Assembly: GCA_025506515.1 (NCBI GenBank)
Contig: CM046451.1
Coordinates: 50,137,645-50,201,644 of the forward strand
Reading direction: 5' to 3'
From: Flaveria trinervia
Lineage: Eukaryota; Streptophyta; Magnoliopsida; Asterales; Asteraceae
Length of the DNA: 64,000 nucleotides
Shown here: piece after piece, positions 11,016 through 22,305 of the stretch
How positions within the stretch are numbered: position 1 is the first letter of the stretch
How the letters are laid out: each line of letters starts with the position of its first letter
Translations under genes and position numbers: made by a program
Notes under the pieces: generated by a model
What the model was told of the DNA's origin: nothing
Databases searched by the model: none
The model's input: the letters and a program-made list of their open reading frames with translations, nothing else

Positions 11016-11575
11016 GCAGGCTATTACCGACACTTTATCGAAAATTTCTCCAAAATAGCCCAACCACTGACAACCCTGACTCAGAAAGACAAGAAGTTTG
11101 ATTGGGGTGATAAGTAGGAAGCAGCGTTTCAATTATTAAAGCAAAAACTATGTTGCGCGCCGATTCTGTCTCTACCAGAGGGAAACGATGGTTTTGTGGT
11201 GTACTGTGACGCATCACGACAAGGACTTGGCTGTGTCCTAATGCAACGCGACAAAGTTATTGCTTACGCGTCATGACAATTGAAAGTGCATGAGAAAAAC
11301 TGCACCACCCACGACCTCGAATTAGGAGTTGTTGTTTTTGCACTAAAGATTTGGCGACACTACCTGTATGGTACTAAATGTACTATATTCACCGATCACA
11401 AAAGCCTCCAGCACATCTTCGATCAGAAGGAACTAAACATGAGGCAACGCAGGTGGGTTGAGTTACTAAATGATTATGACTGTGAGATTCGTTATCATCC
11501 TGGAAAAGCGAATGTTGTAGCAGACGCTCTGAGCAGGAAAGATGAACCAAGACTTTACGGGTGCGAGCATTGGGA
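11013..11575 (+). pseudogene. Gypsy B RNase H
   Basis: The reading opens with LAGYYRHFIENFSKIAQ, then VYCDASRQGLGCVLMQRDKV (catalytic Asp), HDLELGVVVFALKIWRHYLYG (Glu), IFTDHKSLQHIF (Asp) and NVVADALSRKDEPRL. Two in-frame stops interrupt it. One is TAG near 11114, where relatives have Gln. The other is TGA at 11274-11276 in the ASRQLK block, where relatives have Arg. Both fit C-to-T changes. Element C has a stop at the same Arg codon (25211). From 11280 on, 99 residues are open. Confidence 0.9.
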
Positions 11576-12790
11576 ATGACGATTCATACGAGTCTAACTA
11601 CTCAAATTCGTGATGCTCAGTCTGAGGCACTAAAGGAACAGAATTTGAAGGAAGAATTCCTTCGCGGCATGGATAAACAATTTGAGACCAAGTCTGATGG
11701 AACTCGCTACTTCATGAATCGAATTTGGGTGCCAAATTTTGGAAACTTGAGGGATCTTGTGATGAACGAGGCACACAAATCCAGATACTCCATCCATCCG
11801 GGCTCCGATAAGATGTATCAAGACCTGAAGGAGTTATACTGGTGGCCAAACATGAAAGCTGACATAGCCATTTATGTTAGCAAGTGCCTCACGTGTTCGA
11901 AGGTTAAGGCGGAATATAAAAAACCATCTGGGTTACTGCACCAACCGGAGATTCCACAATGGAAATGGGAGCAGATTTCCATGGACTTTATCACAAAACT
12001 ACCCAAGACACCCACCGGTTATGATACGATTTGGGTAATTGTGGATCGACTGACAAAGTCTGCCCACTTTCTACCAATTAAGGAGACTGATAAGATGGAA
12101 AGGTTGACAAGAGTCTATCTCAAAGAGGTTGTTTCGAGACATGGAGTACCGATCTCCATTATTTCCGATCGAGATAGTCGATTTACCTCGAGATTTTGGC
12201 AATCATTACAAAAGGCCTTGGGTACACGATTGGATATGAGTACCGCATACCATCCTCAAACAAATGGTCAGAGCGAACAGACCATTCAGATGTTAGAAGA
12301 CATGCTTAGAGCTTGCGTGATAGACTTTGGAAACCGTTGGGATACTCATCTACCCTTAGCGGAGTTTTCTTACAATAATAGCTATCACACCAGTATCAAA
12401 GCTGCCCCGTTTGAAGCATTGTACGAAAGGAAGTGTCGATCACCACTGTGTTGGACAGAAATCGGTGATACTCAACTCACTGGTCCCGAGATCATACACG
12501 AGACCACAAAAAAGATCGTTCAAATTCAGAACCGACTCAAAGTCGCGCGTGACCGTCAGAAAAGCTACGCTGACATGAGACGTAAACCATTGGAATTCCA
12601 AGTGGGAGATAAGGTTCTACTTAAAGTCTCACCTCGGAGAGGAGTCATTCGTTTTGGCAAACGAGGTAAGCTAAATCCTAGATACATTGGACCATTTGAA
12701 ATCCTAGCCAGGATTGGTCCTGTAGCTTACAAGCTCAAACTTCCTCAAGAACTTAGTAGTGTTCATGAGACTTTCCACGTGTCAAACTGA
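11561..12790 (+). CDS. Gypsy B integrase (longest intact frame of this element)
   Basis: A 409-residue open frame covers most of integrase. MNEAHKSRYSIHPGSDKMYQ and WWPNMKADIAIYVSKCLTCS give the HHCC zinc site (about residues 70-120). MDFITKLPKTPTGYDTIWVI, SIISDRDSRFTSRFW and AYHPQTNGQSEQTIQ give the D-D-E catalytic residues (about 140-245). VGDKVLLKVSPRRGVIRFGK and GPFEILARIGPVAYKL form the GPF/Y tail. It ends in HVSN because a base is missing before the expected LKKCLLDE, which follows in the next frame. The Met start is arbitrary, since pol has no start of its own here. Confidence 0.92.
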   Translation: MRALGMTIHTSLTTQIRDAQSEALKEQNLKEEFLRGMDKQFETKSDGTRYFMNRIWVPNFGNLRDLVMNEAHKSRYSIHPGSDKMYQDLKELYWWPNMKADIAIYVSKCLTCSKVKAEYKKPSGLLHQPEIPQWKWEQISMDFITKLPKTPTGYDTIWVIVDRLTKSAHFLPIKETDKMERLTRVYLKEVVSRHGVPISIISDRDSRFTSRFWQSLQKALGTRLDMSTAYHPQTNGQSEQTIQMLEDMLRACVIDFGNRWDTHLPLAEFSYNNSYHTSIKAAPFEALYERKCRSPLCWTEIGDTQLTGPEIIHETTKKIVQIQNRLKVARDRQKSYADMRRKPLEFQVGDKVLLKVSPRRGVIRFGKRGKLNPRYIGPFEILARIGPVAYKLKLPQELSSVHETFHVSN

Positions 12791-13048
12791 AGAAGTGCCT
12801 GTTAGATGAAACCCTGGTTATACCACTCGATGAGGTTCAGATTGATGAACAACCTCACTTTATTGAGAAACCCGTGGAGATCCTAGATCGAGAGGTAAAG
12901 AAGATGAAACGAAGCCACATTCCCATAGTGAAGATCCGGTGGAATTCCAGACGGGGACCCGAATTTACTTGGGAACGAGAAGACCAAATGAAGCTCAACT
13001 ACCCTTACTTGTTTGAAACCCTGGCATCTGCAGACAACCCTAACTGAA
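12781..13048 (+). pseudogene. Gypsy B chromodomain-like C-terminus
   Basis: After the one-base loss near 12787 the frame reads LKKCLLDETLVIPLDEVQID, IEKPVEILDREVKKMKRSHI and WNSRRGPEFTWEREDQMKLN, ending at a TGA at about 13046. This is the terminal module of Tekay/Del-type chromoviruses, thought to direct integration to particular chromatin. It is intact apart from being out of phase with the integrase. Confidence 0.87.
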
Positions 13049-13067
13049 TTTCGGGACGAAATTCTTT

Positions 13068-13082
13068 CTAACATGGGGAGTA
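13068..13082 (+). other. Polypurine tract region of element B
   Basis: The run ACATGGGGAGTA sits directly before the TGTGACAACC terminus of the LTR. It follows the sequence ATTTCGGGACGAAATTC, which is also found, in reverse orientation, beside the 3' LTR of A. Confidence 0.75.
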
Positions 13083-13482
13083 TGTGACAACCGGCAATGT
13101 CAGGTCAATACGCGACCTTGACTTGGTTATAATTACACCTATAACACTTGATTTTCAATTTAAATTACATTATTGAAGTCGTTTTATGCATTGCAAACTT
13201 TCACGCATAACATTTCATGCATCGGTAATTCGGCGTAATTACCATTTTCACACGCGATATAACCGGCACACACGAACGTTGGTGTTAATTAAATTATGTA
13301 TGTGTACTAATAAATACTTTAAATTGTTTCAAAGTATTTTAGATTCCAAATTAAATACACTGAAAAATCTTAAATTTATAATAAACCTAATCGCGTAAAT
13401 TAATATTTTACCCGGAACGAATCCTTTTAATGGACCTACTAACTACATGATGCATCATTAACATACCATCAATATTTATATA

Positions 13483-13520
<38 letters not shown>

Positions 13521-15968
13521 ATTATACAAGTTGTTACAATATCCTAATGCATTTTAAAAAGTAAAAAGTAAAAATATAAAAATATGTAAAAATACCAATA
13601 GTTTAACAAATACCATCCAAATACCCAATACTACACAAAAACTAAAAACCAAACCTCCATTTTCCCCCTTGAAACCGTTCACCCACCCATCACTTCATCT
13701 TTTCTTCTTTTCTCCTTTTCAAGAAGAGATTCTTGCTTAACTTGTAAATCCAAGAGTTTCCATTTTGATGCAACTACTTTCCAAGTGATTAAAGAATTAT
13801 GTCTTCCATTCTACTTTTGGACACTCTTTCCCCTCCTCAAATTTGACCAAGATTAAGAGTTATCAAATCTCAATAAGTCTTACAAGCATATGACAAGAAT
13901 TGGTGGATGTTAAAAGCAAAAACTCATTCACAATTTACCTACACATTTCACCAACTTCCTTTCTCTTCTCTCCTCCCTTCAAATTTCGTCCAAGAAACCA
14001 TCACCATCACTTCATTTGATTTCCAACTCACTTTCTACAAATCTTGGGTGATCAAGTGTCATTTTTGAAGACCAAGTGACTCTTGAAGCTTCCAAGCATC
14101 CTACAACACCTTCTCTACTTTTCCTTGCTTGGTTCTTAGTTCAAAGGATCAAGTCTTCTTTTTCCTTGCATTTTAAGACTACCATCTCTTTCTCCTTGCT
14201 TGTTTAAGGTTAGCACCTTGTTTCTAATCTTCTATACATCACCATGATGTGTTCATGTTCACTAACTCATCCAAAAGTGCTCTAGGAAAGTTTAAAAAGT
14301 AACAAAACATGTAAGACAATTTCTGGCAGATTCATGTTCTGTGTTTTCGACACCATAACTCGACCTAAACATGGTCAAACGAACAGTTTATTGAGCCTAA
14401 CAATAACTTTAGGATGTGTAGTTTTTAACTCATCCAACCTTGAAATTTTTAGATAAGTATAACCTTTCCAAAACGTACAAACAAATTAAAGTGCTGAACC
14501 TGAATTTTTGACAGAATAAATAGGGCAGAAAGAATGAGGCATAAGTTATGCTTAAAGTAATAAAATGAAGATTTTATTTCTTTGGTAACTTAGCTTAAGG
14601 TGTTAGGTTTAAAATTAATATAGGCTCTATTTGTGAATTTAAGGTTTGACCCCTCAAAAAGATGAAATCCCTGGACATGTACAGAAAAGTGCTGCACTGA
14701 CATCTGTTGCTGCATGAACCATTTAGTGGCACTTAAACTTAGTTGTAGGATAAAAGCTATACCTTTTTGGAATCCTAAGACATAAACCTAAATATAATAA
14801 AAGTATCATATTTTATAAAAATCCTTTATACCATGAAAAGGGGATGACAACCAGATCCAAAAATTCCCTTAATGTTGTCAAAAATCTGTACTTAGATAAA
14901 AGTAAACTTTTAGAGATATTTGGTAAAAAAAAGGGAAACCCATACACATGGAAAGTATAATACCATTATACTTAATATAAAACACATTCAATACATTATG
15001 TATCTTTAGGAAAATAAAGATGAAGACAAGAATCTAAATAAAATATTTATGACTCGACGTGGCTAATTAGTCAAGTGACATTTTCAAAACTAACTTTGTG
15101 GATGAGTTATGCATGACCATCTAGGGTTAGTAATCATGACCTCATGAATATATTGTGATTTTGTTTAGGAGATTCCTAGACCAATCGTACATACAGACTA
15201 TTGCTAGTATTCACGCGTGCAATTGAGGTGAGTTTCACGGCCTCATTTTACTTACTTTCCTTTGGGGGAGATTACATGCAAATTACTATTTTCCTGGACA
15301 CATTTACTTGTTAATGATTTCACATGTTATATAAGTTGTTTACTTACCGTATAAAGTCCCCATTTATCGAACCGTTAGTTTATTTCCCAAAGCGAGGTAA
15401 TGATGGATAGTACTATTGGGTTTGACCACCCCCACCCGGATTAATTACCCTAATCTTGACTGGAGGTCTAAACGGGTGCATTATTAGCTTGTTCACACTC
15501 ATGCTTACGGTAGGCATGGGTAGGGGCAATTTATTACAGTTACAGTCTAGCTTCGGTTGCGGTGCTTATATAATTGTAGCATTGTATGTACAACAATCAA
15601 ATCATAAAAAGTATTGTGGTCCCTTATGCTAGTTACTATTACTTAAAACCTGTGAACTCACCAACTTTATATTGACATTTTTCATGCATGTTTTCTCAGG
15701 TAATTGGTAGATGCACCAAGTTAAGTTAGCTTGGAACATCTCATGTTTAGGGCCATTCATGCTGTTTGGGACATTATTTTCGTAATTGTCATGTTTTGAA
15801 ACAATTTACCTTATTACTATTGCTTCCGCAAATTTAACTCTGAACAATGATGTATTTTAAACTTATTTGAGATGTATGTTTTACAAAACCATGTAGTGCT
15901 CGATCAATGACTATGAAATCATGACGTTCGCGCCCTGCGGGATACCGCCGTGGTTTGGGGGTGTGACA
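13083..15968 (+). repeat. Element B 3' LTR
   Basis: A 2,886-base LTR starting TGTGACAACCGGC and ending GGGGGTGTGACA. It has an AT microsatellite at 13472-13520 and pyrimidine-rich blocks at 13620-14200. Near its end is a purine-poor block with CCCCCACCCGG. It has none of the CGnnTGAA word arrays of the other families. Its last 35 bases resemble the end of the element I LTR at 35273, which suggests B and I are related lineages. Confidence 0.86.
13472..13520. repeat. AT dinucleotide microsatellite in element B LTR
   Basis: A run of TA repeats with a few interruptions, about 45 bases long. Such runs expand by replication slippage. Confidence 0.95.
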
Positions 15969-16737
15969 TAAGTGATGGCCGATCATTAGTTGAGCAGTGT
16001 ACCTGATCAGAGAACCTGTTTCTTAAGTTTGCAGAAGATACCGAGCTAGGAATCCTCCTCCTACATCTTCTGAAGCACTCAAGATTAGAGATTTGGGAAA
16101 CCTGTTCCAGTATCCTTGTAAAGCTTGCACTCGAAAGGGGGAGCATATAAATATGGGGGCTTATGAGATGAATAATCTTTCTAATCAGATTCGGAAAGCT
16201 TCAATTTGAAGATCATTCTATTGTTGACTTCTCGGTGCTGATTTCGTTTGAAGACGTTGATAATGATAGACTAAGGGGGAGTATTGTTGGAGCTGTACAA
16301 GATAGTCTATATTATCAACACAGTTAAAGTCAACAAAAGTCAACAAAAGTCAACGTCACGGTCAAAGTCAACAAAAATCAAACCCGACATGTTCGAGACG
16401 AAGAACCAAGACAAGATGTTGAAGATTTAGATGACTAGGAGTATATTGTAATGAATATATTTTGTGTGAACAAAATATATTTTATTTTATTTTTAGTCAT
16501 TTTTATGCTTAATATGTAATTTTGTATTAATTAGCCTAAGTCTAGGGGTTAAGTGCAATTAGTGAATATTAGTCTAGACTATAAATAAGTTAATTGTCAT
16601 TAGTGTTGGAATGGTTAAATGACCAATAAATTAAGGGACTACTTGTAAAAATTTTTTGCAATCTTATTGAAGATCAAAGGGGTTTTAGTGTGTTTATTAT
16701 ATTTTGATCTATAATCTTCATGATTTGATCATCCTGG
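15969..16737. other. Unidentified stretch; probable retroelement end with LTR start at about 16284
   Basis: No gene is recognised. From 15969 to 16270 short broken frames do not match any family I know. At 16270-16284 the run CTAAGGGGGAGTAT precedes TGTTGGAGCTG, which is how a polypurine tract and the start of a plant LTR usually look. The following 450 bases have AAAGTCAAC repeats (16325-16380), a TATA-like CTATAAATAAG near 16578, and AT-rich sequence. The word AAGTCTAGGGGTTAA near 16539 is also found at the start of the element C LTRs. Likely a truncated 3' end of another LTR element, cut by D. The far end of the LTR is not visible. Confidence 0.4.
16320..16382 (-). promoter_or_regulatory. 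Cluster of five W-box-like TTGAC(T/C) words
   Basis: Five GTCAA cores occur within about 55 bases, which read TTGACT or TTGACC on the minus strand. WRKY transcription factors bind TTGAC(C/T). The cluster lies some 40 bases inside the putative LTR start and about 200 bases before a TATA-like sequence. Use as a stress-responsive enhancer is inference. Confidence 0.5.
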
Positions 16738-17351
16738 ATTTACAGAAATGTATGGAGGTGCACGACTCTAAAATGTTGTAAGCTCAACTATGTGTGGTTT
16801 AGCTAACCTATAAGGATGCACACAGAGGTCTAGTCTTTGTGACTGACCAGTTGTATAGTACATGGATTATAGTGGGTACGTTTGGGGTATAGCTGATGAC
16901 ACTGATCCAGAAAAAAGTAAATAAAGAAAGTGATGAACAATGAGGAAGATAATAACTATTACCTTGATGTGCGTATGATGTGTGATCACATGTGATAGTA
17001 AAGAAAATGTTTTAACGAATGAAAGGTAATATAATGTTTTTGTAAAAGTAGAACTCACTTCGCAACGCTAACTTTTATATGTTTCCAATTGGCAGGTGAT
17101 TGTTGCTGAGGATGGTACGGGGCGGCTACTTGGCTCATTTTGGATGGCATTCTTTCGTATAATGTTTTTGCATTGTAATGCGAACAAACGATATTTGTAA
17201 TGAATGTTGTATTATTTTGCAAAAGTGATTATTATTATAATAAAACTAAATGATGGTTTAATGTTTCCGCTATAATGTTTTATTGAAGTTAATGTATGTT
17301 TTATGTGTGATGATTGACCAGCTGTGAGCGCCCTGGAAACATGGCCTTAGA
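16738..17351 (+). mobile_element. Gypsy element D: truncated 5' LTR tail
   Basis: About 610 bases match the second half of the C/E/F type LTR. They include GTGGTTTAGCTAACC, GGATGCACACAG, the motif around TTGGCAGGTGAT and GGATGGCATTCTTTCGTA. It ends GGCCTTAGA, where relatives end CCTTACA. The first half is missing. It is joined directly to a decayed primer site and gag, so this is the 5' LTR of a truncated element and not a solo LTR. The left junction, at about 16738, is approximate. Confidence 0.8.
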
Positions 17352-17354
17352 AGT

Positions 17355-17362
17355 TGGTAGCC
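17355..17362 (+). other. Decayed primer binding site of element D
   Basis: TTGGTAGCCAAAGTT stands where element C has TTGGTATCAGAGCCAAAGT. Five bases are lost in the middle, which would prevent normal tRNA priming. Confidence 0.75.
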
Positions 17363-17659
17363 AAAGTTTAAGTGAAATGGGTAAATTTTCAAAAGAAACC
17401 TAAACTTAAACTGAAATTGGGATGAGAGGGAAGGGATGCCGGTCCGAATAGCTACGTGCCATCAGTTACGTTCTTAAGGATTAACCGACATTATGTGCGC
17501 ATGTTATGCGGTTTATATGTTATTGGTAGATTTAGTTACTCATGTAGTCAGGATAGGAAATGCTTAAGGTATGAAGAGTAAAGTAAGTGGCTAATCATAA
17601 CCGGCCACTATAATTAGGGACTTACTATACTCGACATAAAAATTGAGCTATTACCTTGA

Positions 17660-18425
17660 ATGACCGTGTTATTGTTTGAATCTTATAGCATGATTGAGGT
17701 GGCCGATGGTAGATTGTCAAAGGCTTCACGTAATGGAGGTCATGGTGGACGTGATGCTGAACCATGGGTCACAAGAGGAAGGCCTAGAGCCAAAGAGGTG
17801 GTTCATGAAGAACCTAATAACCCTCGTCCAGAGGCCGGGGACGAGAGTGCTAACTTGAGAGCCTTAGTGAAGGAGGCTGTTGTTGAGGAGGTACATCAGG
17901 TCATGCAGACGATCCTACCGTCTGTGGTGACCGAAGTGATAAAGGCTGTGCGGGAAGAAGAAAGAAGGGAGAGGAACAGGTGCTCGGGAGGACGAGAGCA
18001 ACGAGACTGAGACGATTTTCTCAGAGGATGAGGAAGAGGAAGAAGAGCCTGCGCTGGAGGCAGCACGGGGATGTAACTACGGGGCATTTCAAAGATGCAA
18101 GCCCCCTACCTTTGATGGTAATGGCACTGCTACTGTTGGTCACCGATGGGTGAGAGAGATGGAGTCTGTACTTGATATTAGCGACCACCGAGAGGACTAG
18201 AAGGTGAAGTTTGTTGTCCACTCGTTTGTGGACTCGGCTCTGTGTTAGTGGGACAACATTGTCCAAGTCGAGGGTGGTCGGGCGATTGGAAGAATGTGGT
18301 GGCTAGAGTTGAAGAAGCTGGTGATTGAGGAGTTTTGTCCTCACCGAGAGATGGACAAAGTTGAGAGGGAGTTCCTATAGTTGGAGGCGGGAGCAATGAC
18401 CCAGTACACCACCAAGTTCAATGGT
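17660..18425 (+). pseudogene. Gypsy element D partial gag
   Basis: This is homologous to the gag of element C over its first two thirds. It reads MTVLLFES, SKASRNGGHGGRDAEPWVTR, DESANLRALVKEAVVEEVHQ and MQTILPSVVTEVIKAV, then an acidic EEEEEEP run in another frame and a capsid block corresponding to CNYGVFQRCK of C. Breaks are a frameshift near 18000, TAG codons near 18197, 18246 and 18378, and abrupt loss of homology after the MTQYTTKFN reading at about 18425. Protease and pol are absent. It is truncated by deletion and cannot make a particle protein. Confidence 0.87.
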
Positions 18426-19981
18426 TCTTGGATCTAACATTATTAAATTTATCATTTAACTTCAAGAGTATTTTGGTCATCTCGATTTTAACAAATTAAA
18501 AACAAAATTCATAAAAAAAATCAAACAACAAACTAAAAAGTCCTAACCCTAAGATCAAACTATGACATATCTTTCTATGGTTTTTGTGGGGTTTATGCCA
18601 ATGATAATGATCCTAACTATTTGACAGGGGATTTTAGTTTTGTAATCCCTCTTACAACTCTTATGTTCATCTCATGGATGTAAGCCCTTGCTAGTGAGAT
18701 GTAGATTCTGTGAACTTCACAATGTAGCAATCCTGATGATGGAAATATTAAGAAGAAAAGGAGTTCGATGGTGGCGATAAGAAAGATGATATTTGTATAC
18801 CGATTCACATTGAACCAAAATTTGTTAAGCAATCAAAGTGGCAGAATGTGAAGATATCGAAAGATCCCTTAGAGTTTGTAAGGTAGCTGTAAAGAATTGT
18901 ACCTTGTGGTACGAAGATGGATGATAATCATGCTCGATAAAGCGGATCACTATTTGAAGTTTATAAAAAAAATTAGGTGCAAGCATTAGAGAAAGCCAGC
19001 AAGAACGGTCAATAGCAATGACTGGGATTAATTTTCCAGTGGGTGTGCTCAATGGGAGTTACGTTGGCTCATCTGCAAATAGTTATTAACTTACTAGTAC
19101 AAGTATTCATCATTATTTATGTGTCGTTAAAAATATATTTATTTGTTAAAACAAAGACTAAACTACCATTGTAATTAACTTGTTAATTTAGCATTGTTAA
19201 ATCTAAGCACCATTGATAAAACTAACATGATAATTAGAGACTAACTCTGTAAAATATGAAGTTTAAAAAACAAAATCATAATTTATTTTAACCCATAAGG
19301 ACCATTCATGAAATTTAGTCTAATAATAATTACAAAGTAGGTCTACACTGATTTATAAATGGTGAAGCTAATAGAACAAGGGCTTATGCATAGTATGCTT
19401 ATTGAATATATACATGACGATCTAATATATTGTTACTCGTATCAACCCCATGCAAAATAATCATATGAAAAGTAATTTAATATATAAAACAACTGAAAAA
19501 TGATTGGAAGAGACAAAATTTCCATCCAATTTCATAGAACATGTGCAAAAAATTGAGTAGGTGATTTCAAAGATCGTGATTTGAAACTTTGGGTCGTTCC
19601 TAGAAATTTCAGTTGAGGCATCCACCACCATAAAGAAGAATAAAGCACGGGTAATCCTATATATTCACTTCTAAACTGTTTTAAGTTGTTATACTTTTTC
19701 TTTAATTTTTAAAATAGTAAATTTTTTATTTCATTTTTTTATTTACCAAATTTATAAGTTATATTTTTATATTTTATCTTTTGGTTTTATATTATTTTGT
19801 CTATTTTTCTTTTTATTTGTACTTATATAAAAATATAAATAGTAATAGGATATAAATAGTAAATGCGGCACATCGGCACGTAAGCAACTCGGGATCAGTT
19901 CACAAGAAGTGTAATATCATAAATTTATTGAAAAAAATTTCTATTTTGTTTTTGTATTCTTTTATAAAAAGTGTTTTAAAC
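18426..19981. other. Gene-free AT-rich stretch between D and C
   Basis: No open frame of note, RNA gene or recognisable repeat family is visible. 18430-19080 has mixed composition with a few short frames lacking family resemblance. 19100-19980 is strongly AT-rich with runs of T and A. It could be old decayed transposon or unique intergenic DNA. The last five bases (TAAAC) are the target of element C. Confidence 0.6.
19977..19981. repeat. Target site duplication of element C, left copy (TAAAC)
   Basis: It matches TAAAT at 29222-29226 in four of five bases. The difference is one C/T change. Confidence 0.75.
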
Positions 19982-20659
19982 TGTAACACCCGGTTATTTA
20001 AAGTGAAGTAAAAAGAAGGAAAAAAAAATAAAACCCAAGTCTAGGGGTTAAAAGTGACAAAAATGACAAAATCTTTGAAAAGTTGGTGATAAAGGTGGCA
20101 TGGCCGCCCATCACACTTTCTACACACAATTTTTGGATATTTTAGAGAGAGAAGGAAAGAGAGCAGAAAACTCTCGGTTTTGAATGAAAACAAGAAGAAT
20201 TCAAATTCAAGGTAAGAATTCATGTGTTCATGATGTTCTTGACTGGTTTTATCCTCGGGTTTATGCTTATGTGTGTTTGTATGTGTTCGGGTACGTTTTT
20301 AGTGGGTTTCTAGGCGGGTGAACTCAATTGCAAACGAGTTTAGAAGACGCCATACTCAAGAGCTGCAAAGGTGAGTTCTAGAACCCCTCTTTTACTGATT
20401 TTTAATTGATTTTGGGGCTGGAAATGTAGGAATGTATGTTTTCATTAAACTAAATTTTTACCCGTATGTATGAATATGTATGTTGTTGCTATGATGTAAT
20501 GATTGGCTATGTTCATGTTTGATGATGTATGATTGTGTTTCTAAGGCTTAGAAGGTAAGACTTAAGCTTAGAACATGATGGATGGTGATTGGGAACTGAA
20601 ATCTGATGTTTAAGGCTCATAAGTTCAGTTTTAGAATCTGCCTAAGTATGCAGAAGAAA

Positions 20660-20955
20660 TGTGGATGAGTAATGGAAGTCAATGCGGATGAACAGTTAAA
20701 TGCGAATGAGCATTAACTATTAAGTAAGTCAATGCGGATGAGTAATGGAAGTCAATGCGGATGACCAGTTAATGCGGATGACCATTAGATGAAATGCGGA
20801 TGAACATTGACTAAGTAAGGGAAATGCGGATGAGTAAAGTTAATGCGGATGAACAAATGCGGATGAATAGGAACAAATGCGGATGAACTATAGTAAATGC
20901 GGATGAACTATGGCAAATGCGGATGAACAAAAGATTAATGCGGATGAACACTTAG
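20660..20955 (+). repeat. ATGCGGATGA word array in element C 5' LTR
   Basis: About fourteen copies of ATGCGGATGA followed by ACA, GTA, CCA or ACT, separated by 5-25 bases of unlike sequence. Variants such as ATGTGGATGA fit CpG decay. It is not a simple tandem repeat, because the spacers differ. It ends about 70 bases before a TATA box. Confidence 0.9.
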
Positions 20956-21022
20956 AATGCTTTTCTGACTTTCTGCGAAAAAGGGATGAATGTAGGCATT
21001 GACTAGGGAGGTTCCCGGGGAT

Positions 21023-21030
21023 TATATAAG
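21023..21030 (+). promoter_or_regulatory. TATA box of element C 5' LTR
   Basis: TATATAAG, followed by TTGACTTTTGAGGTC, which is conserved in the 3' LTR (28075-28082) and, with one change, in solo LTR E. Its place just after the word array and midway through the LTR fits a U3/R boundary. Confidence 0.72.
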
Positions 21031-21440
21031 TTGACTTTTGAGGTCATAGATGTTATGATGGGAATGTTATGATGTATGTATGATGCTTATGCATGATGGT
21101 ATGTATGATGTATGTTATGAATGTATGATGTCCAGTATGATGATGATGACTGTTTGTGTTCCTTGTTGTATGATTATTTTCCCTGGCTTTACGTTGAATG
21201 TTAATGAATGAAATGAAAGTATTATGTAACGTAAAGTGGAAGATAATGAAAAGGGAAACATGATGAATGAATGCATGCATTAATGAACGAAGGAAAGTAA
21301 AGCAAGTCTTGCAAGCCTTGTATGTTGGGACACGCCACATTGTAGGGTGTTAGCCCAACAGTGTGTGGGTTAGCTACCCCAGAAGGATGCACATCGGGGT
21401 CTTTCTTTGTGATTGACCATATGTATAGAACCTTTGTCGC

Positions 21441-21655
21441 TTACCCTAGATACTATGGCCAGGCTGTAGTGTGCCATGATGGGGGGTCAATGATGGACCC
21501 CAGCCTAGTATCAGCTTTATGCATGACGGTAGGGTATAGCACATGATAATGGTACACCTGAATTTACCTTAGGTACTATGGCCAGGCTGTTGTGCGCCAT
21601 GACGGGGGGTCTATGATTGACCCCAGCCTAGTACTAGCTTCATGCATGACGGTAT
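21441..21655 (+). repeat. Tandem duplication of about 120 bases in element C LTR
   Basis: Two copies of a unit running from ACTATGGCCAGGCTG to GCATGACGGTA lie head to tail. The 3' LTR has the same duplication (about 28490-28700). Solo LTR E has only one copy, so the duplication arose within the C branch before this insertion. Confidence 0.8.
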
Positions 21656-21998
21656 GTATGATGTGTGATCACATGCAAAAGTAAAGAACAGTTTTAACGA
21701 AAGTAAAGTATGTTTTATATTAAAACTGGAACTCACTTTGCAATGCTGACTTTTTATGCATTTTCTAGTTGGTAGGTGAGCATTGCTGAGGATGGCGCGT
21801 GGCAGCTACTTGGCATTTTGGATGGCATTCTTTTGTTACTGTTTTTGCATTGTAAAGCGAACATTTGAAAATGTGTAATGAAGGAAAAGTTATCTAAATG
21901 TTCTGCTACGATGTTTTTATGAAAGTTAAATGTAATTGTATGTTTTGTGAGCATTGATTGGCCAGCTGTAAGCGTCCCGGGAATGGGGCCCTACAAGT

Positions 21999-22012
21999 TG
22001 GTATCAGAGCCA
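21999..22012 (+). other. Primer binding site of element C (initiator Met tRNA)
   Basis: TGGTATCAGAGCCA begins three bases after the LTR end. It is a perfect match to the usual plant site. Confidence 0.95.
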
Positions 22013-22305
22013 AAGTATAAGTGAAACAGGTAAATTTTCAAAATAAACCTAAACTTAAAATGAAAATGGGACGGAAAGGGAGGGGATGCCAGTCCGAGTA
22101 GCTACGTGCCATTAGGTATTTTCTTAAAGTTAAACTGTATTATGTGTGCATGCTATGTGGTTATGTTTTGCTGGTAGATTTAGATACTAATGTAGTTAGG
22201 ACAGGTAATGCTTGGGGTATGAAGAGTAAAGTAAGTGGCTAATCATAACCGGCCACTGTAATTAGGGACTTACTATACCTGACATAAACTAAGCTGTTCC
22301 TTTGA

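Larger units (their letters stand above)
11011..15968 (+). mobile_element. Gypsy element B, right fragment
   Basis: This is the continuation of the element interrupted at 936. It contains the end of RT/RNase H, a long integrase frame, the chromodomain-like tail, a polypurine tract and the 3' LTR (13083-15968). Only one LTR is inside the window, so the target duplication cannot be checked. Confidence 0.92.
19982..21995 (+). repeat. Element C 5' LTR
   Basis: 2,014 bases, starting TGTAACACCCGGTTATT and ending GGGGCCCTACA. It holds a word array at 20660-20955, TATATAAG at 21023-21030, a tandem duplication at 21441-21655, and the end block shared with D, E and F. A block of about 160 bases present in the 3' LTR is missing here between two CGGTA words near 21650. 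Confidence 0.95.

Noticed and set aside
18617..19052. Possible host gene remnant at 18617-19052
   Set aside because: Short frames on the minus strand have no recognisable motif or splice structure; left as unassigned DNA.
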